The notes beneath the pieces were generated by a model, which ran no database searches, had not been told where the DNA came from, and saw only the letters and a list, made by a program, of their open reading frames with translations. A program made the translations under genes and the position numbers. From the NCBI RefSeq assembly GCF_026163695.1, contig NZ_JAOTID010000018.1, positions 21,186-85,185 of the forward strand: a stretch of DNA of 64,000 bases. The letters are read 5' to 3'. The DNA is from Shumkonia mesophila (GTDB lineage: Bacteria; Pseudomonadota; Alphaproteobacteria; Rhodospirillales; Shumkoniaceae). Of the stretch, positions 36,493-43,908 are shown piece after piece; the stretch's first letter is position 1; every line of letters starts with the position of its first letter.

Positions 36493-37083
36493 ATGCGGAC
36501 GGCGATAGTTGTGACCTTTCTGGCGATCGCGTCAAGCGTGGTGTCGGCGAGCGAGCCGGCCCGCCACACCTCGCCCTACCAGGGGGAGGAGAAGCGCGCC
36601 GTCAAGTCATTGGCTGACAGCGAGGTCGCCGACCTGCTGGCCGGGCGCGGCGCCGGGTTCGCCAAGGCGGCCGAGCTCAATGGCGTGCCGGGGCCGGCCC
36701 ATCTGCTGGAGATGAAGAGAGAGATCGCGCTCACCGCCGGGCAGGAGGCCGAGATCGAGGCCGTGCGCCAGCGCATGCAGGCCGAGGCCGTGGAGCTGGG
36801 CAGGCGCCTCGTCGCCCTGGAAGCCCAGCTTGATGCCGCTTTCGCCACCGCCACGGCGACGAAGGAGGCCCTCGGCGATCTCTTGACCGCCATCGCCTCG
36901 GTCGAGCGCAACCTGCGCTTCGCCCATCTGGCGGCGCACCTGGAAACCCCGGCCATCCTGACCCCCGGACAGATCCTGGCCTACAACCGCCTGCGCGGCT
37001 ATGCGGCCGCCGACCCCTGCGCCGCGCCGCCCCCCGGCCATGACCCCGCGCTCTGGCGCCGGCACAATCACTGCTCCGACTGA
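36493..37083 (+). CDS. Spy/CpxP-like periplasmic protein
   Basis: 196-residue protein with a signal peptide (residues 1-20) and an all-helical core having the LTxxQ-type motifs LTAGQEAEIEAVRQRMQ and LTPGQILAYNRLRGY seen in Spy/CpxP and heavy-metal-resistance proteins. A C-terminal tail has two Cys and several His (DPCAAPPPGHDP, HNHCSD), perhaps metal-binding. Probable envelope stress chaperone or metal sensor. Confidence 0.7.
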   Translation: MRTAIVVTFLAIASSVVSASEPARHTSPYQGEEKRAVKSLADSEVADLLAGRGAGFAKAAELNGVPGPAHLLEMKREIALTAGQEAEIEAVRQRMQAEAVELGRRLVALEAQLDAAFATATATKEALGDLLTAIASVERNLRFAHLAAHLETPAILTPGQILAYNRLRGYAAADPCAAPPPGHDPALWRRHNHCSD

Positions 37084-37305
37084 GCGCCCGGCTTTCGGCC
37101 TGACGACCGGGCCGCCGTCGGACCGCAAAAAGAAATCCCCTGCCTGATCGGCAATTCCCTTGCTCGCCGTGTGCCCTATAATCGCCGGGCCGCTCGGGCC
37201 CCTTCGGGGGCGGGGGCGGCGCGGCCCTCTTTCAGGCAAGTCCCCCTGCGGCGGGCCGCCGGCTGACCGGAAATCCTCGGATCTCAAGAAACGGAGCCTG
37301 TCGCG

Positions 37306-38592
37306 ATGCCCCTCGACCCCATCAAGATCGCCCTGCCGGGCGGCGAAACCCTTCCCTTGCCGCGCATGATCCCCGTCGAACAACGCTTCCCCGAAGACGA
37401 CGTCGGCGACGTCAAGGCGGCGGTCGTCGCCGCCCTGGCCGCCTTGCCGAAACGGCCGGACGTGGCCGGCAAGCGCATCGCCATCACCGCGGGCAGCCGC
37501 GGCATCCCCGACGGGGTCGCGCTCTATCGGGCGCTGATCGATCAGCTCAAGGCCTGGGGAGCCAAGCCGTTCGTCTTTCCGGCCATGGGCAGCCACGGCG
37601 GCGGCACGGCGGAAGGCCAGCTGGAGATGGTCAGGGGCTACGGCCTTACCGAGGAAGCCTTGGGCGTGCCGATCCTTTCCTCCATGGAAGTGGTCGAGTC
37701 GACGAAACTCGGCGACATCCCGCTCTATTGCGACAAAAATGCGCACGGCGCCGACGGCATCGTGGTGGTCAACAAGATCAAGCCGCACACCAGCTACAAG
37801 GGCGACTACGAAAGCGGGCTGTGCAAAATGATGATCATCGGCATGGGCAAGCACCACGGCGCCACCATCTTCCATTCCCTGGGCTTCGCCCGCTTCGCCG
37901 AGATGATGCCGAAGGCGGCCGCCGAGCAGTTGAAGGTGCTGCCGGTGGTGTTCGGCTTGGGGCTCGTCGAGAACGCCTACGACGGCCTGGCCGTCATCGA
38001 AGCGATCGTGCCCGAGCGCATCGTCGCCCGCGAGAAGGAGTTGCTGGTCACCGCCAAGGACGTCATGGGCAAGCTTCTGATGAGCGCCATCGACGTGCTG
38101 ATCGTGGACGAGGTCGGCAAGAACATCAGCGGAACCGGCATGGACCCCACCGTCACCGGGCGCGCCGCCTCGCGCCTGCCCGGCTTCGTGGCGCCGCCGA
38201 TCACCCGCGTGGCGTTGCTCGACATCACCGAGGAATCGCACGGTAACGCTACCGGCCTGGGCGTCGCCGACATGATCACTTTGCGCATGTTCAACAAGAT
38301 GGACCTGGGGGCCACCTACACCAACACCATCACGTCGCGCAATACCGACGCCACCCGCATCCCGATGATCCTGAACGATGATAAACAGGCCATCACGGTG
38401 GCGGTGCAGACCTGCCTCGGCGTCGATCCGGCCAAGGCCCGCATCGTGCGCATCGTCAACACCAAGAAGCTGCACAAGATCTGGATGTCCGAGCCGTATC
38501 TGGAGGAGATCAAGGCCCAGTCCGGGAAGTTCGCCATTCTCGGCGAGGCCAAACCGTTTTCCTTCGACGCCAAGGGTACCCTGCTGGATTGA
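37306..38592 (+). CDS. LarA-like nickel-pincer-dependent isomerase family protein
   Basis: 428-residue protein related to the DUF2088/lactate racemase (LarA) family: VAGKRIAITAGSRGIPDG, VFPAMGSHGGGTAEGQLEMV and VVVNKIKPHTSYKGDYESGL are visible. It resembles the long LarA homologues thought to use the nickel-pincer nucleotide to racemise or epimerise 2-hydroxyacids. Larger family members have other or unknown substrates. No LarB, LarC or LarE genes are nearby. A DapA-like aldolase gene follows 35 bases downstream, so they may act in one pathway. Confidence 0.75.
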   Translation: MPLDPIKIALPGGETLPLPRMIPVEQRFPEDDVGDVKAAVVAALAALPKRPDVAGKRIAITAGSRGIPDGVALYRALIDQLKAWGAKPFVFPAMGSHGGGTAEGQLEMVRGYGLTEEALGVPILSSMEVVESTKLGDIPLYCDKNAHGADGIVVVNKIKPHTSYKGDYESGLCKMMIIGMGKHHGATIFHSLGFARFAEMMPKAAAEQLKVLPVVFGLGLVENAYDGLAVIEAIVPERIVAREKELLVTAKDVMGKLLMSAIDVLIVDEVGKNISGTGMDPTVTGRAASRLPGFVAPPITRVALLDITEESHGNATGLGVADMITLRMFNKMDLGATYTNTITSRNTDATRIPMILNDDKQAITVAVQTCLGVDPAKARIVRIVNTKKLHKIWMSEPYLEEIKAQSGKFAILGEAKPFSFDAKGTLLD

Positions 38593-38627
38593 GGCGGTGG
38601 CATAACCGCGACGGGGTGAGGGGGGCG

Positions 38628-39557
38628 ATGATCGATCGGGACGCGATTTCGGGGCGGGCGTTGCCGCGTGGCATCGTGCCCAGCCTCAATACGCCGTTTA
38701 CCGCCGACGGCACGCTCGATACCGAGGCTTACGGCCGCCTGATCGATTATGTCATCGCCGCCGGGTGCGGGGGCGTGCTGCTGCCGGCGGTGGCTGGCGA
38801 GATCGGCAGCCTGTCGCGCGCCGAGCGCGAGCGGCTGATCGAGGCGGCGTCGGCGCGCAACGCCGGGCGCATTCCCATGATCGTCGGCGTGTCGGCGGCG
38901 GCATGGCCGGAAAGCCTGGCGCTGGCCCGCCACGCCCGCGCCGCCGGCGCCGACGCCGTGCTGTGGCAGCCGGAGCCCGGATTATCGGAGAACGCGCTGG
39001 AGAAGGGCTTGGCCGCCTTGGGCGAGGCCGGGCCGGGCGCGGTCGTCCTCCAGGACCTCGACTGGCGCGGCGGCGGCCTTGGCGTCGAGATCATCGCCGC
39101 GCTGTTCGCGCGCGTTCCGGCGTTCGCCGGCATCAAGGTCGAAACCGTTCCGGCCGGCCCCAAGTACAGCGCCATCCAGGCGGCGACCGGGGGGCGTCTG
39201 CACGTTAGCGGCGGCTGGGCGGTGAGCCAGATGATGGATGCGCTGGCGCGCGGCGTCGATGCCTTCATGCCGACGGGGATGGAGCCCATCTATTGCGAGA
39301 TTTATCGCCGCCACGAAGCGGGCCGGCCGGAAGAGGCCCGCGCGCTCTTCGAGGCGATCCTGCCCATCCTGGCGTTTGCCAACCAGCACATCGAGGTCAG
39401 CATCCGCTTCTTCAAGGCCCTGCGGCGGGCGGCGGGACTGTTCGCCACCGACGCCTGCCGGCCGCCGGTCGCGGCGCTGGATGCCGTCCAGGACCGGGAA
39501 TGTCGGCGCCTGGTCGACTGGGCGCTGGAAATCGAACGAAACCTGAGCCAAGCCTGA
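38628..39557 (+). CDS. dihydrodipicolinate synthase/N-acetylneuraminate lyase family aldolase
   Basis: 309-residue class I aldolase barrel. The Schiff-base Lys is in FAGIKVETVP (about residue 171), and GVLLPAVAGEIGSLSRAERERL near residue 45 replaces the usual GTTGE segment, so it is not a standard DapA. The ATG at 38628 follows GGTGAGGGGGG. It lies downstream of the LarA-like gene and may cleave or form a 2-keto acid in the same route. The substrate is unknown. Confidence 0.82.
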   Translation: MIDRDAISGRALPRGIVPSLNTPFTADGTLDTEAYGRLIDYVIAAGCGGVLLPAVAGEIGSLSRAERERLIEAASARNAGRIPMIVGVSAAAWPESLALARHARAAGADAVLWQPEPGLSENALEKGLAALGEAGPGAVVLQDLDWRGGGLGVEIIAALFARVPAFAGIKVETVPAGPKYSAIQAATGGRLHVSGGWAVSQMMDALARGVDAFMPTGMEPIYCEIYRRHEAGRPEEARALFEAILPILAFANQHIEVSIRFFKALRRAAGLFATDACRPPVAALDAVQDRECRRLVDWALEIERNLSQA

Positions 39558-39932
39558 GGCCGCAGGCGCCCCGCCGCTCCCGGCCGGATCCCCCGTCGAA
39601 AGACCAATCCCGACAGCCCCGGCTGCTGTGAGGGGTTAGGGGGCGGGGCGAAGTGCCCGAGCGTTCCCCACCTTGCGTGTTCAAGTGGCTCCTCTTCATG
39701 CGATGGAGAAGGGTGCGCCCGGGACGCTGGCCACCGTTCTGGGCGCCGGCACGCGAGCCTCGCGATCCGGAATCCAGGCCGGCTCCTTCCGTGCGCTGCG
39801 GCGCCGGACTCTGGACCCCCGCCTCCGCAGGGCTGACGAGGAGGGAAGCGTGGGGGTGACGGAACCACTTCGCCCCCGGCGCGGTTTAGCCGGCTCGGGG
39901 CTTTCCCTTGAACCGAGGCGGCGGGTGGCATT
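39558..39932. other. 375-base intergenic region with palindromic repeat
   Basis: Holds a repeat unit reading ATCCGGAATCCAGGCCGG ... GGACTCTGGACCCCCGCCTC ... GGGCTGACGAGGAGGGAAGC near 39765-39850, like the TGGACCCCCGCC intergenic palindromes common in alphaproteobacteria. No gene or promoter was recognised. Confidence 0.45.
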
Positions 39933-40802
39933 TTGGCGCGGGCGCAGACCCAACGCGGACGGCGGCAATGCAAGGACGACGACCGCGAGGCCACGTCGCC
40001 GGCCTTCGTGGTCGGGCTCGGGCGGGCGTTCGGCGGCGCGCTGCTGTTCGCGCTCCCCATGCTGATGACCATGGAGATGTGGTCGCTGGGCTTCACCATG
40101 GCGCCGGAGCGCTTGGCGCTGCTGCTGGCGATCACGTTCCCGCTGCTCGTCGGGCTTTCGCGCCTGGGCGGCTTCCGGGTCACCACGCGCCTCATCGACG
40201 ATGCCGCCGACGCCCTGGTGGCGCTGGCCGTCGCCGTGGTGGCGGCCGCCCTCATCCTGGCGCTGTTCGGGCTCGTCACTCCCGACATGGCGGCCCGCGA
40301 GATCGCCGGCAAGGTGGCCTTGCAGGCGGTGCCGGGGTCCATCGGCGCCATGCTGGCCCGAAACCAGCTCGGCTCGGCGCCCAAGGAGAGGAAGGAGTCG
40401 CCGCCCGGCTTCTGGGAGGAGATCTTCGCCATGGTGGCGGGCGCGCTGTTCGTCTCGCTCAACGTCGCCCCCACCGAGGAGATGGTGCTGATCGCGCACA
40501 CGATGAGCGCCTGGCAGATCCTTGGCCTGGCTGCCTTCTCGCTGTTGCTCATGCACGTCATCGTCTACGCCGCCGAATTCGCCGGCGGCCACGGACCCCT
40601 GCGGCCGCCCGAGGCGCGGTTCATGGGCGTCTTCGTGCGCTTCACCGTCACCGGCTACGTGGTGGTGGTCGGGGTCTCGTTCTACCTGCTGTGGAGCTTC
40701 GGGCGGCTGGACGGCACCGCCTTCGAGCAGGCCCTGGAGTTCGCCCTGGTGCTGGCCTTCCCCGGCGCCTTGGGCGCCGCCGCCGCCCGGCTGGTGCTGT
40801 GA
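39933..40802 (+). CDS. TIGR02587 family integral membrane protein
   Basis: 289-residue membrane protein with about seven to eight helices and the family-like segments FALPMLMTMEMWSLGF and NVAPTEEMVLIAHTMSAWQ. It starts at TTG 39933. Its stop overlaps the start of a TIGR02588-like gene by one base (TGATG), the usual pairing of these two uncharacterised families. Function unknown. It lies just upstream of, and on the opposite strand to, the repeat-peptide genes. Confidence 0.75.
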   Translation: MARAQTQRGRRQCKDDDREATSPAFVVGLGRAFGGALLFALPMLMTMEMWSLGFTMAPERLALLLAITFPLLVGLSRLGGFRVTTRLIDDAADALVALAVAVVAAALILALFGLVTPDMAAREIAGKVALQAVPGSIGAMLARNQLGSAPKERKESPPGFWEEIFAMVAGALFVSLNVAPTEEMVLIAHTMSAWQILGLAAFSLLLMHVIVYAAEFAGGHGPLRPPEARFMGVFVRFTVTGYVVVVGVSFYLLWSFGRLDGTAFEQALEFALVLAFPGALGAAAARLVL

Positions 40803-41209
40803 TGGGCAGGCGTCCCGCCCCCGCCATGGGCGCCGGCACCTCGCCGCTCGAATGGGCGGTGGCGGCCCTGGGCGCGGCGCTGCTGGTGGCCGCCGTCGGC
40901 TATCTTGGCTGGCATGGGTGGACGCGCGAGGCCGGCCCGCCCGACCTGACGATCGAGGAGGTCAGCCGCGGGACGGGCCAGGGCGGCCATCGGGTGGCGG
41001 TGCGGGTGAGAAACGTCGGGCGGGAGGCGGCGGCCCAGGCGGTTATCGGCGGCGAACTGATGGAAGAGGGCGGCCAGGTGGCCGAGGACGCTGAGACGAT
41101 ACTCGACTACGTCGCCATCGGCTCGTCCCGCGAGGCCTGGCTGGTGTTCACCGAAGACCCCGCCGGCTACGCGCTCCGCCTCCGCGTCAAGGGCATGGCG
41201 AGGCCATAG
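40802..41209 (+). CDS. TIGR02588 family protein
   Basis: 135-residue protein with one N-terminal membrane helix (about residues 18-36) and a periplasmic beta-sandwich-like domain (PDLTIEEVSRGTGQGGHRVA, VRVRNVGREAAAQAVIGGEL). Translationally coupled to the preceding TIGR02587-like gene, with which it presumably forms a complex of unknown function. Confidence 0.72.
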   Translation: MGRRPAPAMGAGTSPLEWAVAALGAALLVAAVGYLGWHGWTREAGPPDLTIEEVSRGTGQGGHRVAVRVRNVGREAAAQAVIGGELMEEGGQVAEDAETILDYVAIGSSREAWLVFTEDPAGYALRLRVKGMARP

Positions 41210-41228
41210 GGGGGCGCGGGTTGGCTAA

Positions 41229-41334
41229 GAGAGGAAGACGTGGATGGCCGGAACAAGTCCGGCCATGACGATGGAAATTGAACTCCCATCCGTCATCCCC
41301 GCACGTGTTGCGGGGATCCACGTCTTTCTTCCCG
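41229..41334. repeat. composite inverted repeat downstream of the peptide cluster
   Basis: Outer arms GGAAGACGTGGAT and ATCCACGTCTTTCTTCC enclose two hairpins, GGCCGGAACAAGTCCGGCC and CCCCGCACGTGTTGCGGGG. Related single units occur at 57745-57788 and 45621-45662. It may end transcription from both sides, as it lies between convergent genes. Confidence 0.75.
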
Positions 41335-41339
41335 AAGGG

Positions 41340-41690
41340 CTACCGCGGGCCCCAGCAGAAGCCGGGGTAGGTGGGAGAGGCGGCGCTGGCGGCGAGGCCG
41401 TCGTCCTCGATGACCGCGACGCCCCAGCATTCCGGCGGACGGGTCGGAGAGCCGCCGGCGGCAAGCCCGTCGTCGGCGAAGGGCGGGCAGCCGCCGGCCG
41501 GCGAGGTCACCCGGTTGGCGGTCAGTCCGTCGTCGCCGTGGCAGGGGACGAAGATGGTGACGGGCGAGGCCATCAGCCCGTCGTCTCCGGCCGCCCCGGC
41601 CGGGGCTGGCGGCGCCTCGAAGGCGCCGCCGTTGGCCCGCCACGCCGCCATCGGGTCGGCGGCGGCGTTGTTCGGTACGGGTGTGTGCAT
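41340..41690 (-). CDS. DDGL-repeat Cys peptide 1 (putative RiPP precursor)
   Basis: 116-residue protein of no recognised family. The leader-like N-terminus has PMAAWRANGGAFEAP (compare LMAxWxATGGA in its paralogues), followed by an Ala/Pro spacer. Four repeats follow, each starting DDGL: DDGLMASPVTIFVPC, DDGLTANRVTSPAGGC, DDGLAAGGSPTRPPEC and DDGLAASAASPTYPGFC. Every repeat has exactly one Cys near its end, and the protein ends three residues later. There is no signal peptide or membrane segment. It starts 17 bases after the stop of peptide 2 on the same transcript. The architecture suggests a multi-core modified-peptide precursor; a metal-binding repeat protein is the alternative. Confidence 0.75.
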   Translation of the reverse strand: MHTPVPNNAAADPMAAWRANGGAFEAPPAPAGAAGDDGLMASPVTIFVPCHGDDGLTANRVTSPAGGCPPFADDGLAAGGSPTRPPECWGVAVIEDDGLAASAASPTYPGFCWGPR

Positions 41691-41707
41691 CGATCGATCC
41701 CCTTCCC

Positions 41708-42058
41708 TCAGCGGCACGCCCACGGATTGGTGGAGTTGCCGGCCTTGAGGCCCTCGGCTCCGACGCAGGCGCGCGACACCGAAAGCGCCTCGAGCCCGCC
41801 CTCGGCATCGCGGCAGTAGTAGTTGGTCTGCGCGGCGGCAAGCCCGTCGTCGGCGCCGCAGGGCAGCCCCATCGACGGGATCAGGGCGGCAAGCCCGTCG
41901 TCCTCGACGCAGTAGACGATGAAGGTGTGCGGGGCCGTGGAAAGGCCGTCGTCGCCGGCCGTCTCGGCCGGGGCCGCCGTCGGCTCGACGGCGCCGCCGG
42001 TGGCCAGCCATTGCGCCATCAGGTCGTTGTGGGTCGCGGTGGTGGAAATCGTATGCAT
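41708..42058 (-). CDS. DDGL-repeat Cys peptide 2 (putative RiPP precursor)
   Basis: 116-residue paralogue of peptide 1, of equal length. The leader is DLMAQWLATGGAVEP, then PAETAG. Five units follow: DDGLSTAPHTFIVYC, DDGLAALIPSMGLPC, DDGLAAAQTNYYC, and two eroded ones beginning GLEAL (ending RAC) and EGLKAG (ending WAC). One Cys closes each. The ribosome site GAGGGGGG precedes ATG 42058. Variable residues between DDGLxA and Cys are rich in Thr, Ser, Pro and aromatics, while the flanks are conserved, as expected of diversified cores. Confidence 0.75.
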   Translation of the reverse strand: MHTISTTATHNDLMAQWLATGGAVEPTAAPAETAGDDGLSTAPHTFIVYCVEDDGLAALIPSMGLPCGADDGLAAAQTNYYCRDAEGGLEALSVSRACVGAEGLKAGNSTNPWACR

Positions 42059-42216
42059 AGGCTCGATACCCCCCCTCGGGTCAGCGGTTGAAAGTGCATC
42101 GCAGTCGCAAGCGAGGGCAAATACTACGCGGGGTTGCGCCGCCGGGCAAGGCCCAACGCACGCGCATAAGGAGTAGGGGGGGCGCCGGCGGGGCAACAGG
42201 GAGAGGAAGACGTGGA

Positions 42217-42260
42217 CCTGCCTGCGCGAAGCCGGAGCTTCGCTTCGGCGAAGGCGGGTC
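42217..42260. repeat. palindromic repeat shared with 5720-5764
   Basis: CTGCCTGCGCGAAGCCGGAG then CTTCGCTTCGGCGAAGGCGG: a long hairpin nearly identical, in reverse orientation, to the one between dctP and dctQ. It lies between the genes for peptides 3 and 2. Confidence 0.75.
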
Positions 42261-42278
42261 TACGTTTTTTTCAGGGCC

Positions 42279-42536
42279 TTAAAAGCACCGTGGCCAGCTC
42301 TGGGTGGGGCCGGTGGCCTTGAGCCCATCTTCGACGAAGCACATGCGCGAGAAGCTGGGCTCGCAGGCGGTCAGCCTGGGATCGCCGAACGTGCAATAGG
42401 CGCCCGTGATGGGGGAGGAGGCCTGAAGCCCGTCATCGCCGGTCGCCGGCTCGCCGACCGCCGCGCCCATCGCGCCCCCGGTGGTCCGCCATTGCGCCAT
42501 CAGGCTGGCGCCGGTTTCCTGGATGATCGTTTGCAT
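42279..42536 (-). CDS. DDGL-repeat Cys peptide 3 (putative RiPP precursor)
   Basis: Shortest paralogue, 85 residues. The leader SLMAQWRTTGGAMGA is followed by EPATG and three units: DDGLQASSPITGAYC, an altered DPRLTACEPSFSRMC (DDGL degraded, one extra Cys) and EDGLKATGPTQSWPRC, ending CF. It has a perfect GGAGGA ribosome site. The degraded middle unit suggests that repeats are gained and lost. Confidence 0.72.
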   Translation of the reverse strand: MQTIIQETGASLMAQWRTTGGAMGAAVGEPATGDDGLQASSPITGAYCTFGDPRLTACEPSFSRMCFVEDGLKATGPTQSWPRCF

Positions 42537-42838
42537 GCGTGTTCCTCCGTTGGGTTTTTTTATGGATCATCCTACGCCGATCCGGGCTGGCCGTCGCCGT
42601 CAATAGGCGGCTTCAAAGGAAGCAAGATTCACCACCGAGAACACAGAGAACACGGAGTTTCACAGAGAAGAACCTCCTGTCCGGGCCTGGCCCGGACGAT
42701 CCCTTCCTTCCCCTCTGTGCCTTTCTCGGTGTTCTCGGTGGTTCGATTATTGATCCTTCGGCAGGCTCAGGATGAGGGGTTTTTGAAGTCCTCATCCTGA
42801 GCAGGGCCTTCGGGCCCGTGTCGAAGGATCGCCGACGC
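42537..42838. repeat. two large inverted repeats between peptide genes 4 and 3
   Basis: Repeat i: ACCACCGAGAACAC (42631-42644) pairs perfectly with GTGTTCTCGGTGGT (42729-42742), with an inner hairpin near 42679. Repeat ii: GATCCTTCG (42752-42760) pairs with CGAAGGATC (42822-42830), enclosing CTCAGGATGAGG / CCTCATCCTGAG. Both resemble common dispersed intergenic repeats. No gene lies here. Confidence 0.85.
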
Positions 42839-43195
42839 TTACCAGCAGAAGGCGCCGATGGTGGACGCGTAGCCGCCGGCCGTCAGCCCGTCGTCGGCGT
42901 GGCACAGCGCCGTCGGCACGGTGGAGGTGGTTGCGGCGAGCCCGTCGTCAATGAGCAGGCAGCCGAACCCGGTGTGGTGGCCGGCCTCAAGCCCGTCGTC
43001 GCCGCAGACATAGAATTCCCGCGTGGGCATGGCGGCGGTGATCCCGTCGTCGCCGCAGTAATGAGCCGAGCGCGAGAAGCCGAGGGCGGCCAATCCGTCG
43101 TCCTCTCCCGCCGTCTCGCGCAGGGCGTCGCCGGCGCCGCCGGTGGCGATCCAGGCGGCCATCAGGCCCGCCTCGTGACTGCTTGTCCGTTCCAT
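42839..43195 (-). CDS. DDGL-repeat Cys peptide 4 (putative RiPP precursor)
   Basis: 118-residue paralogue with the most regular repeats: leader GLMAAWIATGGAGDA, spacer ending ETAGE, then five units DDGLAALGFSRSAHYC, DDGITAAMPTREFYVC, DDGLEAGHHTGFGC, DDGLAATTSTVPTALC and DDGLTAGGYASTIGAFC. All have one Cys. Start ATG 43195 follows GGGAGAG; an in-frame ATG four codons upstream has no ribosome site. It is the first gene of the minus-strand series 4-3-2-1. Confidence 0.78.
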   Translation of the reverse strand: MERTSSHEAGLMAAWIATGGAGDALRETAGEDDGLAALGFSRSAHYCGDDGITAAMPTREFYVCGDDGLEAGHHTGFGCLLIDDGLAATTSTVPTALCHADDGLTAGGYASTIGAFCW

Positions 43196-43409
43196 GATCT
43201 CTCCCATTCCTGGTTGTTTGAAGCCCGCGATCGCGAGCGCCCCCTCCGGCGTCGCGAATCACGTTACGCCGAATGCCGCCCCCCGGCTGCGACGGCCGTC
43301 ACAGGGGGGGCCTTATCGTGGGGGGGCAGGGAGGGGGCTTCTTGGCATGCGGGTTTGCTTCACGGCCTTGTCCAGAGCCTGTCGCAGGAGGGCCGCGTCC
43401 GGGCGCGGG

Positions 43410-43640
43410 CTATTCGCCGGCCGTATCCGTGCCGGTCGCCTTGAGCACCCCGAAGTCCTGGGATTTCGAGCCGTCCTCGGCGCGATCGAAGCCGTCAGCC
43501 GCCAGGCCGCGTTTCAAGAGCTCGCGAATGGCGGCGGCCCGGGTCGGCATCCGCCGCTCGAACCGCCAATCGTCCAGCGCCCGCAGTTCCTCCTGCGTCA
43601 TCATGATTTGGAGGCGTTCGCCTCTGAACAGCTGGGTCAT
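43410..43640 (-). CDS. ribbon-helix-helix (CopG-like) small protein
   Basis: 76-residue protein whose centre MMTQEELRALDDWRFERRMPT plus TRAAAIRELLKRGL is a typical ribbon-helix-helix DNA-binding domain, of a kind often found in alphaproteobacteria. The C-terminal 30 residues are charged. ATG 43640 has a GGAGAG ribosome site. It is 215 bases upstream of the peptide-4 gene on the same strand, so it could regulate the cluster, itself or both. No toxin partner is adjacent. Confidence 0.75.
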   Translation of the reverse strand: MTQLFRGERLQIMMTQEELRALDDWRFERRMPTRAAAIRELLKRGLAADGFDRAEDGSKSQDFGVLKATGTDTAGE

Positions 43641-43908
43641 CGGCCTCTCTCCCCATCAGCCCATGGCACAATTATGGAGATTGCGGCAGACGCGTCAACG
43701 GCTAAAAAGAGGTAAAGGCACCCGTCGGCGCAATCTACTCATTCTCCCCCTCGTCAGCCGCCGGCACACAAGGGGCAATGAACTCATAAAGACAATAGGC
43801 AGCAAAAAGTGCCGATAATGCACCTATAAACGAGTCATCATTAATAAATAGTTGCAGGATCTAAGTAATGAACAGACATTTGATTCCTTGGCTCAGGTGG
43901 AAACGATC
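43641..43908. other. AT-rich divergent intergenic region
   Basis: 268 bases between the minus-strand RHH gene and a plus-strand kinase-like gene. It is AT-rich from about 43770 (ACTCATAAAGACAATAGGC; TTAATAAATAGTTGCAGG), consistent with promoters in both directions. No palindrome was assigned. Confidence 0.4.

Noticed and set aside
41340..43195. CRISPR-like array from the repeated GCCCGTCGTC blocks
   Set aside because: The repeats are short, unevenly spaced and in frame; they encode the DDGL units of four genes with ribosome sites. No cas genes are present.
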